Assembly: GCA_903864485.1 (NCBI GenBank)
Contig: CAIPGD010000081.1
Coordinates: 1 to 13,681, forward strand
DNA length: 13,681 nt
DNA from: an uncultured bacterium
GTDB lineage: Bacteria; Pseudomonadota; Gammaproteobacteria; Burkholderiales; Burkholderiaceae_E
Direction: 5' to 3'
The translations under genes were made by a program, and so were the position numbers. Shown piece after piece: positions 1 to 6,588 of this stretch (positions are counted from its first letter, which is position 1; each line of letters starts with the position of its first letter). The notes beneath the pieces are model-generated. The model saw nothing but the letters and a program-made list of their open reading frames with translations. It was not told the DNA's origin and made no database searches.

Positions 1-393
1 TGCGATGATTTGGCTCGCCGCCCCGATGCAGCGAGCTTTTTGGCCTATCGAGGCGCGGAACCGAGCCACCCTAACAGCGCCCCCACCAGCGACCCCACCA
101 GCGCCCCCCTCGGTTTGATCAATTGCTTCGAAGGCTATTCAACCTTCAAAGCCCAGCCGCTCTTGAATGTGCACGATATCGTTGTGCATCCCAAGGTTCG
201 CGGTCAGGGCGTTGCTCAGGCCCTGCTGGCGGCAGCCCAGCAACTCGCGGTTGAGCGAGGCTGTTGCAAGCTCACCCTCGAGGTCCTCAGTGGCAACACC
301 GTCGCAATGAACGCTTACGACCGTTTCGGGTTTAAGCACTACCAACTCGACCCCGATGCCGGGCACGCGGTCTTGCTGCAGAAATGGTTATGA
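1..393 (+). CDS. GNAT-family N-acetyltransferase, 5' end outside window
   Basis: C-terminal part of a GNAT acetyltransferase, a cytoplasmic enzyme class that moves acetyl from acetyl-CoA to an amine of a small molecule or protein. The frame is open from the first base, so the true start lies upstream; the in-frame TTG at 10 is probably not the start. The acetyl-CoA pyrophosphate-binding motif is clear: VHPKVRGQGVAQALLAAA at about residues 60-77 of the visible part. It is followed by the typical LEVLSGNTVAMNAYDRFGF strand-helix region, where the Asn and Tyr of NAYDRFGF are usual in the fold. Before motif A there is an unusual Ser/Pro-rich insertion (NSAPTSDPTSAP) encoded by a 12-bp tandem repeat. 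The stop overlaps the stop end of the convergent deacylase gene by 6 bp. Family call is firm; the substrate is unknown. Confidence 0.85.
   Translation, partial: CDDLARRPDAASFLAYRGAEPSHPNSAPTSDPTSAPLGLINCFEGYSTFKAQPLLNVHDIVVHPKVRGQGVAQALLAAAQQLAVERGCCKLTLEVLSGNTVAMNAYDRFGFKHYQLDPDAGHAVLLQKWL
73..108 (+). repeat. 12-bp in-frame tandem repeat, three units
   Basis: Three consecutive 12-bp units (AACAGCGCCCCC, ACCAGCGACCCC, ACCAGCGCCCCC) encode the tetrapeptides NSAP, TSDP and TSAP inside the GNAT gene. They lie in a loop N-terminal to the acetyl-CoA motif. The frame is preserved, so this is a coding minisatellite rather than an intergenic repeat. Confidence 0.8.
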
Positions 394-1356
394 AGGCGTG
401 ATGGGGCGGGTCAGGTAGACCCCTTCGCGACCAACAATCGGCAAGCGGGTTGGCATAAAGATGGTGCAGTCGTCACACGGGGCACGGATTTCTTCAGGCC
501 CGTCAATCGCAATCAACTCGCCTTTGGCAAAGACCTCGAACCCCACCAGCGGTCGCACAAACGAAAATTCCGCGGTCTTGATGACATGGGTGCTCAACAT
601 TTCGAACGCGCGGTGTTCGCCCTGACCGCCCTGACCACCCTGAGCGCCGGTCGAATGGTTCGGCTCCTGCTCGAGTTCAATCAATCCGAAGTGCCCCAGA
701 AAATCCTGCGTGACTGCGATCGCCAGATCGACCGACGCGCGCCTGAAGTGCTGACCACACTCCAGAACGACTGCGGCACCCGGCCCATCGGCTTTGCCGT
801 GCGGGCCATATTCGATCAGCGGGGTACCCGAACTCATTCCATTGGGCATAACGAGGTGGATCATCGGCTTGGGCAGCGCCCTCGCCACAGAAGCATTTCG
901 CGGATGCCCTGGATACACCCAGAACGGTGCAACATCCTGCGCCGTCGAATGAATATCCAAAATATGATCAGCCTCGGCCACGATCTCGCGCATCTCGCGC
1001 GCGCGCCGCAACTCGACACTTTCCTCAGGACCATCGAGCCATTGTTCTGACCAGATGCGGTTCAGGTTGTGCGTGATCTGCCGACTCTCGAATGGCCTCT
1101 CGAGATCGAAGCTCTCGTAGGCGGCGACGTTCGCGAAGCTCACCGTCAATGTGCCCATTCGGGGACGTACGCCCCGATCAAGCAAGTCGCAGGCGGCAAC
1201 CATGCCGCAAAATTCGTTGCCGTGGGTCAATGCGTTGATCAGCACATGGGGGCCTGGTTGATCGGCCACGAATCGATGCACGTAATCAACGCCGACATTG
1301 CCTTTGCGGTAAGGGCTCAAGTCGCGAGGCAAGACCTCAATCGGAGGTAGTGTCAT
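388..1356 (-). CDS. AstE/AspA-type zinc-dependent deacylase
   Basis: A 322-residue member of the succinylglutamate desuccinylase/aspartoacylase family (PF04952, M14-like zinc hydrolases), which cleave an amide to free an amino group. Visible signatures are the HGNE zinc pair (H45, E48), NLNR at 97-100 (the substrate-binding DLNR-like motif), the third zinc ligand in DIHS (H136), and a catalytic Glu in VVLECGQH (E199). A Gly/Gln linker at about 240-250 comes from a 9-bp repeat and separates the catalytic domain from a C-terminal beta domain with a CDDC tetrad. The ATG at 1356 lies 15 bp after the DUF2147 stop, so it is probably the last gene of the GMC-DUF2147-deacylase operon. No other arginine-succinyl pathway gene is present, so I do not call it astE. 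The substrate is unknown; an N-acyl amino acid is likely. Confidence 0.85.
   Translation of the reverse strand: MTLPPIEVLPRDLSPYRKGNVGVDYVHRFVADQPGPHVLINALTHGNEFCGMVAACDLLDRGVRPRMGTLTVSFANVAAYESFDLERPFESRQITHNLNRIWSEQWLDGPEESVELRRAREMREIVAEADHILDIHSTAQDVAPFWVYPGHPRNASVARALPKPMIHLVMPNGMSSGTPLIEYGPHGKADGPGAAVVLECGQHFRRASVDLAIAVTQDFLGHFGLIELEQEPNHSTGAQGGQGGQGEHRAFEMLSTHVIKTAEFSFVRPLVGFEVFAKGELIAIDGPEEIRAPCDDCTIFMPTRLPIVGREGVYLTRPITPS
620..646 (-). repeat. 9-bp in-frame tandem repeat, three units
   Basis: Three 9-bp units (ccctgaccg, ccctgacca, ccctgagcg on the + strand) encode the Gly/Gln-rich linker AQGGQGGQG of the deacylase. The repeat keeps the reading frame and lies between recognisable domains. 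Confidence 0.75.
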
Positions 1357-1371
1357 GGCGTGCTCACAAAC

Positions 1372-1845
1372 TCAGTCGCGAATCCAGGTCTGCGTCCGAC
1401 CGATCATCGGTACGCCAATATAGCCGCGCACGTTCAGTAACTTGGCCTCAGGATCGAGGTTCAACTTAACCTGATAAATCGAACCATTATTCGGATCGAG
1501 GATTTCGCCGCCTTCCCAGACGGTGCTCGAGGTCTTTTTCAAACCCGACATGATCGTCATCCCGATAACGGGTTTGTCCTTTCGATGATCTTTGCACTGC
1601 TCGCAAACTGGGTCGGGCCGATCGCCAGGGGCCGTAAAGATCTTGACGACAGTACCCTGCAGTTTCTGATCAACTAGTTCAATCCGGATGATCGATTTCG
1701 GCTGATTGGTCTTGTCATCGATCGTCTTCCAGTTGCCGACAATGGGTTCGCCTTGGGTGGTTTGTGCGAACAAAGTCGGGCTCATGAGGGCAAGCCCGAC
1801 CCATAGGGCACTACGCCGGATTAATGCATTCATTGAAAGTCTCAT
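1372..1845 (-). CDS. DUF2147 family exported protein
   Basis: A 157-residue protein matching the DUF2147 family (PF09917) of small secreted beta-rich proteins with no established catalytic role. It has a Sec-type signal peptide: positive MNALIRR, hydrophobic SALWVGLALMSPTL, and a FAQ cleavage region near residue 28, so the mature protein should be periplasmic. The mature part starts IVGNWKTIDDKTNQPKSIIRI, the usual DUF2147 opening (G.W with a following acidic region). It contains a CEQC pair and ends with a GYIGVPMIGRTQTWIR strand typical of the family. Two ATG starts are possible, at 1845 and 1833; both preserve the signal peptide and neither has a strong Shine-Dalgarno site. It lies 24 bp after the GMC gene and 15 bp before the deacylase gene, so it is probably co-transcribed with both. 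Confidence 0.85.
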   Translation of the reverse strand: MRLSMNALIRRSALWVGLALMSPTLFAQTTQGEPIVGNWKTIDDKTNQPKSIIRIELVDQKLQGTVVKIFTAPGDRPDPVCEQCKDHRKDKPVIGMTIMSGLKKTSSTVWEGGEILDPNNGSIYQVKLNLDPEAKLLNVRGYIGVPMIGRTQTWIRD

Positions 1846-1869
1846 TGGAGTGGATTGAGGGGCTTAGGG

Positions 1870-3495
1870 CTAGGCTGCACGCAAATCCTCGCGGATGAAT
1901 TCCACGGCCTTCTCGGCAATCATCACTGCTGGCGCATTCGTGTTTCCACCCGGGACTGTGGGCATCACTGAACAGTCCACGATCCGCAATCCATGGATCC
2001 CATGCACCCGCAGCCGCGCGTCGACGACTGCCATCGGGTCGGCCCCCATGCGGCAGGTTCCGACCGGATGATACAAAGTATCTGCATGGCCGCGAATGAA
2101 TTGACGCAAGTCATCATCGGTCTCAAGCGGCTCATCAAACAGGGGCACCGGTGGGCCCTCGTGCAGCATGGGGGATTCAACAATCCGCTTGATCCACTTC
2201 ACCCCGCGCAGCAAGGTCTCCATGTCGCGCTCATCGCTCAGAAATGCCGGATCGATCAGCGGCGGGGCCATGGGGTCAGTCGATGCCAAACTGACGCGCC
2301 CGGCACTATGCGGACGCAATACGCAGACGTGGCCCGCAAAGCCGCTACCCCATCGGGGGGTGCGGCCGTGATTGTCGGATAGCGCATGGGCAAAGACCAT
2401 CTGCACATCGGGCGCGGGCAAACCGGGCAAGGTCCGAACGAACGCCCCGGCCTCGTTGACGTTCGACGTGAACATCCCCCGGCGCTGATCGTGATAATCG
2501 CGCCAGGCACGCCAGCCCTCAGCGCTCAGCCCTGACCCTAAACCGATCAACCCCGCAGAATTTCGGCGATAGGCCAGCGCGCAATCGATATGGTCCTGCA
2601 AGTTGCGCCCGACGCCCGGTAAATCAAGCTTGGTGACGATCCCAAATTTTGACAACACATCCGGATCACCGATGCCCGAAAGCATCAGCAGTTGCGGCGT
2701 CTGCAACGCACCGGCGCTGACAATCACCTGTTGGTTCGCCTTCACCTCAACCCGCTCTCCCCGGATCTGACAAACCACCCCGGTCGCGCGCTGACCATCC
2801 AAAGTGATTTGCAAGGCTCGAGCGTCTGTAATGACTCGCAAATTGGGCCTGTTACGCGCGCTCCCAGCCTCACCGGGGCGGCCCAGATAAGCCCGCGCGA
2901 CATTCCAGCGCTCGCCGCCTTTTTGAGTCACCTGATACCAGCCCACCCCTTCGTCTTGAGCGCCTGAAAAATCCTCGATCTGCGGCAAGCCTTGGGCCAC
3001 GGCCGCTTCAATCATCCGCCGCGAAAATGGGTTGGGACTCCGAATATCCGCCACATGGAGTGGACCACCCTGACCGTGGAACGCATCGCTAAAACGTTCG
3101 TTATGCTCGGAGCGACGAAAATAGGGCAATACATCCGCCCAGGACCAACCCGGGTTCCCCAACTCGGCCCAATGGTCATAATCCATCGGATGGCCGCGAA
3201 TATAAATCTGAGCATTAATTGAACTGCTGCCGCCAAGCCCTTTACCGCGGGGTTGATAGCCCCGTCGACCTGCCAATCCAGCTTGAGATTCGGTCTGAAA
3301 CGCCCAATTGAAGAGCCGCGAAGGAACCGTCAATGAAAGCGCTAATGGGGCGTCGACGAACCAGCGTGAGTCCTCTCCACCGGCTTCCAGCAGGCAGACC
3401 TGCAGCGCTGGATCCTCGCTGAGTCGCGCCGCCAAAACGGCCCCGCAAGAGCCCCCGCCAATAATGACGACGTCAGAGCAAATTTCAGAATTCAT
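1870..3495 (-). CDS. GMC-family FAD-dependent alcohol oxidoreductase
   Basis: A 541-residue glucose-methanol-choline (GMC) oxidoreductase of the choline-dehydrogenase/alcohol-dehydrogenase branch, expected in the cytoplasm. It oxidises a primary or secondary alcohol using FAD. The N-terminus has the ADP-binding motif VVIIGGGSCGAVLAARLSED (residues 9-28) followed by the LLEAGG acidic region. The GMC signature GKGLGGSSSINAQIYIRGHP follows, then the second GMC signature SAGALQTPQLLMLSGIG. The C-terminus carries HPVGTCRMG (catalytic His near 476) and VPGGNTNAPAVMIAEKA (catalytic Asn near 520). I choose the ATG at 3495. An upstream in-frame TTG at 3519 would add eight residues unlike the family start. 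First gene of a probable three-gene operon. The substrate cannot be told from the sequence. Confidence 0.93.
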   Translation of the reverse strand: MNSEICSDVVIIGGGSCGAVLAARLSEDPALQVCLLEAGGEDSRWFVDAPLALSLTVPSRLFNWAFQTESQAGLAGRRGYQPRGKGLGGSSSINAQIYIRGHPMDYDHWAELGNPGWSWADVLPYFRRSEHNERFSDAFHGQGGPLHVADIRSPNPFSRRMIEAAVAQGLPQIEDFSGAQDEGVGWYQVTQKGGERWNVARAYLGRPGEAGSARNRPNLRVITDARALQITLDGQRATGVVCQIRGERVEVKANQQVIVSAGALQTPQLLMLSGIGDPDVLSKFGIVTKLDLPGVGRNLQDHIDCALAYRRNSAGLIGLGSGLSAEGWRAWRDYHDQRRGMFTSNVNEAGAFVRTLPGLPAPDVQMVFAHALSDNHGRTPRWGSGFAGHVCVLRPHSAGRVSLASTDPMAPPLIDPAFLSDERDMETLLRGVKWIKRIVESPMLHEGPPVPLFDEPLETDDDLRQFIRGHADTLYHPVGTCRMGADPMAVVDARLRVHGIHGLRIVDCSVMPTVPGGNTNAPAVMIAEKAVEFIREDLRAA

Positions 3496-3543
3496 CGATT
3501 TCGTTGAACCAGGTCGCAATTTGCAACGGTCGGGTTGCTAATG

Positions 3544-3562
3544 TTGACATGTTTACTGTCAA
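3544..3562. promoter_or_regulatory. Palindrome TTGACA-N7-TGTCAA between GMC and DUF4345 genes
   Basis: A 19-bp inverted repeat with perfect 6-bp arms lies in the 119-bp divergent spacer. Each arm reads as a consensus -35 hexamer TTGACA on one strand, so it could be overlapping divergent -35 boxes, an operator, or both. On the - strand a weak -10 candidate TAGCAA lies 16 bp on. On the + strand I see no convincing -10. Confidence 0.5.
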
Positions 3563-3600
3563 AATCCTGCCATCGAAATCATCTCGTGCCCTTCGGCCAT

Positions 3601-3606
3601 AAGGAG
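3601..3606 (+). promoter_or_regulatory. Strong Shine-Dalgarno site of the DUF4345 gene
   Basis: AAGGAG ends 8 nt before the ATG at 3615. It fixes that start against the next in-frame ATG at 3627. Confidence 0.8.
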
Positions 3607-3614
3607 ATCCCGCC

Positions 3615-4019
3615 ATGTTGAACGTGATGCGCCTGTCGCTGGCGCTCTTCGGAATCGGTGCCATCGCGGTCGGTTTGGGTTTTGCCATTGCCCCCGATCG
3701 CCTGGCGGTTGAGTTTGCGCTGACCCCTGTAGGGATTGCCGGCGTGGGTAATTTGCGGGCCGATTTGGGCGGCTGTTTCATTGCATTGGGCGGATTTACG
3801 CTGCTCGGTTTGCGCCCTGGCCGAGAACAATGGTTAAACGTACCCATTGCACTCATTGGCCTCTTTCTGGCGTTGCGACTGATGCATCTGGGTATCGATG
3901 GCATCAGCGATGGTGGTATTCGTTCTACCGTCGTTGAAATCATCTTGCTGCTGCAACTCGGCTTGGGCCGCCGCTTATTGACCAATAGCGACGCGGGATT
4001 TACTCGTCCCGAGTTCTGA
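3615..4019 (+). CDS. DUF4345-like small integral membrane protein
   Basis: A 134-residue, very hydrophobic protein with about four transmembrane helices (residues roughly 5-26, 45-66, 74-95 and 103-122), expected in the inner membrane. The GNLRADLGGCFIALGGF segment, with a charged Arg-Ala-Asp at the start of helix 2, resembles the DUF4345 family (PF14248), whose function is unknown. The start is well supported by AAGGAG. The gene is transcribed away from the GMC gene. Its last 45 bp overlap the 3' end of the convergent FGE-like gene, and its C-terminal tail (TNSDAGFTRPEF) is polar and probably cytoplasmic. Family assignment is moderate; the membrane character is clear. Confidence 0.75.
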   Translation: MLNVMRLSLALFGIGAIAVGLGFAIAPDRLAVEFALTPVGIAGVGNLRADLGGCFIALGGFTLLGLRPGREQWLNVPIALIGLFLALRLMHLGIDGISDGGIRSTVVEIILLLQLGLGRRLLTNSDAGFTRPEF

Positions 4020-5054
4020 CCCTGGGCCCGGAGCCACTGAGACCGTTCTAAATCCGACATGGACCGCCGCCATACCATCTTCGAGCGGTTGGCGGGACCC
4101 CGCTCTGGCGCGGGCGCAATAATCCTCGGAACACAAAAAGGATCCGCCCTTGATGACGTGGGCACCGACCGCGCGTTCATCTGCCCTTGAACGTGAGATC
4201 GCGCCTGCGGTCGTCGTCGACGCGATCATTGCCCCGAGTTGACCGGATCCCCGGTAGACATCCTGAGTCAGTTCCCAGACGTTGCCAATCAGGTCATGGA
4301 TCCCCATCTCGTTGGGGGCATAGCACCCCACCGGCGCAATCCCCGCATGTCCGTCAATGCCTGCATCAAGCACCGGGAAAAGGCCCTGCCAGGTGTTTGC
4401 AGCGGCCTTGTCCCCCACATTTCCAGCGGTAGCACCCATTCGCGCGGCGCGTTCCCATTGAATTTCAGTCGGCAGGCTTCGACCGAGCCATTGCGCATAC
4501 GCCGACGCATCCGCGTAAGTGACGGCGACGACCGGATAGGCCTCACGTCCCTTGATCGAAGACCCATCGCCTGCAGGCTGCCGCCAGGTCGCCTCGCGGC
4601 TAATCGCCCACCATTGCGACGTGTCTTCCCGCCCGAGGACCGACTCCGGTTGACGAAACACGGAAACAACGCCGGGTCGGGTGGCAGTTTGATCTTGTCG
4701 AGCGCGCTCGGCCTCGGACACGTAACCCGTGGCTTGCACGAACCGAGAAAACTGGGCATTGGTGACTTCGGTGCGGTCCATCCAGAAGCCCGCCGTTTCA
4801 ACGGCGCGACTGGGGGCTTCGCCCGGTTCGAGTGGATCGCCCATTTCGAAAGCACCACCGGGAACCCACACCATTTCGGGGGTTGCAGAAGCCCCGTGTC
4901 CTACATCGCAACGCGGGCCAGGACCGAGGGCACCTGAAACGCCTGAGCCACCTGAGCCACCCAAGCCGTCCAATCCTAAGGCACCCAGTACGCCCAGCAC
5001 GCCCAACACGCCCGTCAGGGCAATGAGAGTCCGGGCGCGACCAGAACGGCTCAA
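3975..5054 (-). CDS. FGE/SUMF1-family protein with hydrophobic N-terminus, divergent
   Basis: A 359-residue member of the FGE-sulfatase family (PF03781), copper enzymes that convert a Cys of sulfatases to formylglycine using O2. Domain landmarks are EMVWVPGGAFEMGD (60-73), DRTEVTNAQFSRFVQATGY (93-111), SQWWAISREATWRQP (146-160), LPTEIQWERAARMG (194-207), GIHDLIGNVWEL (251-262) and KGGSFLCSEDYC (302-313). The last gives Cys308 and Cys313, with the same spacing as the catalytic Cys pair of characterised FGEs. It differs from canonical FGE in lacking the Y-x-W-G segment, in ELT instead of EWT, and in CARARAGSR instead of CARYRPAAR. Residues 9-28 are hydrophobic after an Arg-rich start, like a signal peptide or anchor, but are built from a 9-bp repeat. 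The start is a TTG 8 bp after the upstream hydrolase stop. It may be a second maturase, an exported FGE-fold protein of PvdO type, or partly degenerate. Confidence 0.85.
   Translation of the reverse strand: MSRSGRARTLIALTGVLGVLGVLGALGLDGLGGSGGSGVSGALGPGPRCDVGHGASATPEMVWVPGGAFEMGDPLEPGEAPSRAVETAGFWMDRTEVTNAQFSRFVQATGYVSEAERARQDQTATRPGVVSVFRQPESVLGREDTSQWWAISREATWRQPAGDGSSIKGREAYPVVAVTYADASAYAQWLGRSLPTEIQWERAARMGATAGNVGDKAAANTWQGLFPVLDAGIDGHAGIAPVGCYAPNEMGIHDLIGNVWELTQDVYRGSGQLGAMIASTTTAGAISRSRADERAVGAHVIKGGSFLCSEDYCARARAGSRQPLEDGMAAVHVGFRTVSVAPGPGSELGTSKSRVAIGQ
4930..5016 (-). repeat. Two 9-bp in-frame tandem repeat blocks in the FGE-like N-terminus
   Basis: Two blocks of about four 9-bp units lie at 4981-5016 (units like acgcccagc, encoding Gly-Val-Leu repeats) and 4930-4965 (units like ccacctgag, encoding Gly-Gly-Ser-type repeats). 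Together they code for the hydrophobic segment and the Gly/Ser linker that precede the FGE domain. Confidence 0.75.
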
Positions 5055-5062
5055 AACATCAA

Positions 5063-5896
5063 TCAGGCCGGCGAACGCGAGACGACGCGAAACAAATCTT
5101 CGTTCTGACGGAGCCAGGCTTCGGACGCTGTTCCATCCTGATGCGATGGATGAAAGTCCTCAGAAAAATAAGCACGCCAGTGCTTGAAGCCATAACGAAC
5201 CAAGCCCTGCTTGCCCAACATCATGCTGGCGGCGCTGCGCCAAGTGGTCCAACTGAATAAAGCTTTGTCGTCCCAGAGATTGCGAACAGTCTGGCGCATG
5301 AGTTCGAACAGAAACTGAACCGTCACAAATCGGAACCAGAACCGGCGCCATTTTTCATTACCGCCGAGGGCACGATAGAGATCAAACGCAATGCAGCGAT
5401 GCTCCGTTTCTTCAGCACTATGCCAAAGCCAGAGTGTTTTCAGGCGGGGGTCTGCGCCCTCCAGATTTTGCGGCGTCTCGAGCATCCATCCCGCGAAGAT
5501 CGCCGTGAAGTGCTCGGTCGCTGAGGTGATCGCGACCGCGTGCCGAGGATCGAGCTTCATTGACGCTAGCTTCTCCAAGCGCTTGATCAGGCGCTTTTCA
5601 TGACTGTTCACGAAGCCCTGAGCGTCAAGTTGCTTGTTGTATAACGCGTGCAGGTGGCGATGCGTCGCTTCTTGGCCAACAAAGCCCTGAATTTCGCTGG
5701 CGAAATAAGCTCGCTTGCTCTCCGGTAACACCTTGAGACCGGCACGCAGGGAGTCGATGAACATCTGCTCTCCGACCGGAAAACTCATCGAGAGCGCATT
5801 CAACCAAGCCGAGCGGAAGGCATCGCCCCCGTTCCAGCGCCGAGCGAAAGGTTCTTTGAGGTCGATCAAAAGACGGCGGACAACGAGATCGGTCAT
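5063..5896 (-). CDS. PF10118 predicted metal-dependent hydrolase
   Basis: A 277-residue protein of the 'predicted metal-dependent hydrolase' family (PF10118), a helical, ferritin-like group whose reaction is largely uncharacterised. Likely di-metal ligands follow the E...ExxH...E...ExxH order: E43 in FPVGE, E76 and H79 in QEATHRH, E128 (followed by H129) in ATEHFTA, and E163 with H166 in SAEETEHRCIAFD. A hydrophobic, aromatic stretch near 186-200 (FWFRFVTVQFLFEL) may form a membrane-facing helix. I choose the ATG at 5896 because GGAG stands 6 nt upstream; the longer TTG start at 5908 has no such support. It leads a two-gene operon with the FGE-like gene, 8 bp downstream. It is divergent from a TetR gene with two palindromes between, so TetR control is likely. 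Homologues are often near lipid, steroid or hydrocarbon genes, but no substrate can be assigned here. Confidence 0.85.
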   Translation of the reverse strand: MTDLVVRRLLIDLKEPFARRWNGGDAFRSAWLNALSMSFPVGEQMFIDSLRAGLKVLPESKRAYFASEIQGFVGQEATHRHLHALYNKQLDAQGFVNSHEKRLIKRLEKLASMKLDPRHAVAITSATEHFTAIFAGWMLETPQNLEGADPRLKTLWLWHSAEETEHRCIAFDLYRALGGNEKWRRFWFRFVTVQFLFELMRQTVRNLWDDKALFSWTTWRSAASMMLGKQGLVRYGFKHWRAYFSEDFHPSHQDGTASEAWLRQNEDLFRVVSRSPA

Positions 5897-5924
5897 GTAG
5901 AGCTCCAAGACATCGAACGCATGC

Positions 5925-5940
5925 GGTACGAATGCGTACC
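5925..5940. promoter_or_regulatory. Candidate TetR operator 1 (GGTACG-N4-CGTACC)
   Basis: A perfect inverted repeat with 6-bp arms and a 4-nt spacer in the 95-bp spacer between the divergent hydrolase and TetR genes. It has the same arm core and spacing as the palindrome at 5968-5983, with centres 43 bp apart, about four helical turns. This is typical of local TetR autoregulation, though binding is inferred. Confidence 0.7.
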
Positions 5941-5967
5941 AACCGATGAAGTTTCCCGGAGGCGACC

Positions 5968-5983
5968 GGTACTGTCAAGTACC
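5968..5983. promoter_or_regulatory. Candidate TetR operator 2 (GGTACT-N4-AGTACC)
   Basis: The second perfect 6-bp-arm palindrome, sharing GGTAC-N6-GTACC with operator 1. It ends 8 nt before the TetR ATG. On the - strand it contains a consensus TTGACA (5978-5973) that could be the -35 box of the hydrolase operon, followed by a weak -10 (GAAACT at 5955-5950). A bound repressor would then block both directions. Confidence 0.7.
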
Positions 5984-5991
5984 ATTGGGGA

Positions 5992-6588
5992 ATGGAGCCA
6001 ATATCCCTTCAAGAAACCGAACGCGACCACCGCCACCGGCTGCTCGACGCCATGGCGCAATCAGTGGCGAGCAATGGGTTTGCAAGCACCACGGTCACGG
6101 ATGTAGTCACCTTGGCCAGGGTCTCGCGACGCACTTTCTACGAACATTTCGGGACTCGCGAAGCGTGTCTGATTGCCTTGTTTGATGCGGCGAGCGCCCA
6201 GGCCTTCAAGGTCCTGGTGGGGTCGATCAACCCAACGCAAGATTGGCGGGATCAACTGAACGACGCCTTGAACGCGTATCTGAGCATCCTCTCGATGCAG
6301 CCCACGCTGCTGAAAACCTTATTCGTCGCGGTATTTGCATTGGGCGACGAAGGGCTCGCCGCGCGAAGGCGCAGTAATGAACAGTTGGTGAATTTCATTG
6401 AGGCCACTGTGACCGCTGGTTCCAATGGCCAATCAGCGCCAGAGCGCGCGATCATTACAGCGATCGTAGGAGGGATCCATGAGCTGATTCTGCAATCGAT
6501 TGAGCGCGGAGAAGAAGGACAATTGACGAAGCTCGTCCCGACGGTGGTCCGGTTTCTTCGGCAGGGGCTGGATCAGTCAAAATCATAG
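5992..6588 (+). CDS. TetR/AcrR-family transcriptional regulator
   Basis: A 198-residue TetR-family DNA-binding protein. The N-terminal HTH domain is typical: helix 1 LLDAMAQSVASNGF (17-30), then TTVTDVVTLARVSRRTFYEHFGTREACL (33-60), which includes the recognition helix VSRRTFYEHF. The remaining roughly 130 residues form the variable ligand-binding and dimerisation domain. The ATG at 5992 is the first possible start after an in-frame stop at 5947-5949. Its Shine-Dalgarno is poor (GGGGA abuts the ATG), so translation may be weak. Divergent from the hydrolase-FGE operon across two palindromes, so it most likely represses that operon and itself. Its 3' end overlaps the convergent FGE gene by 16 bp. 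The ligand is unknown. Confidence 0.92.
   Translation: MEPISLQETERDHRHRLLDAMAQSVASNGFASTTVTDVVTLARVSRRTFYEHFGTREACLIALFDAASAQAFKVLVGSINPTQDWRDQLNDALNAYLSILSMQPTLLKTLFVAVFALGDEGLAARRRSNEQLVNFIEATVTAGSNGQSAPERAIITAIVGGIHELILQSIERGEEGQLTKLVPTVVRFLRQGLDQSKS

Noticed and set aside
388..1356. Naming the deacylase astE (arginine succinyltransferase pathway)
   Set aside because: The zinc and catalytic motifs fit the superfamily, but no ast pathway neighbour is present and the operon partners are a GMC oxidoreductase and a DUF2147 protein.
3485..4180. A 231-codon - strand frame opposite the DUF4345 gene
   Set aside because: The opposite strand has a strong Shine-Dalgarno and a sensible four-helix membrane protein. 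The antisense product is Arg/Pro/Ser-rich and unlike any family.
4239..4937. A 232-codon + strand frame opposite the FGE-like gene
   Set aside because: It is the antisense shadow of a clearly conserved FGE domain. Its translation is Arg/Pro/His-rich with no recognisable motif, and it has no ribosome site.
4930..5016. CRISPR-like or intergenic repeat array
   Set aside because: The units are 9 bp, imperfect, without spacers, and keep the reading frame of a coding region.
5958..5962. GGAGG as the TetR ribosome site
   Set aside because: It is about 30 nt upstream of the ATG, with no start codon at proper spacing in the TetR frame. It is probably chance.
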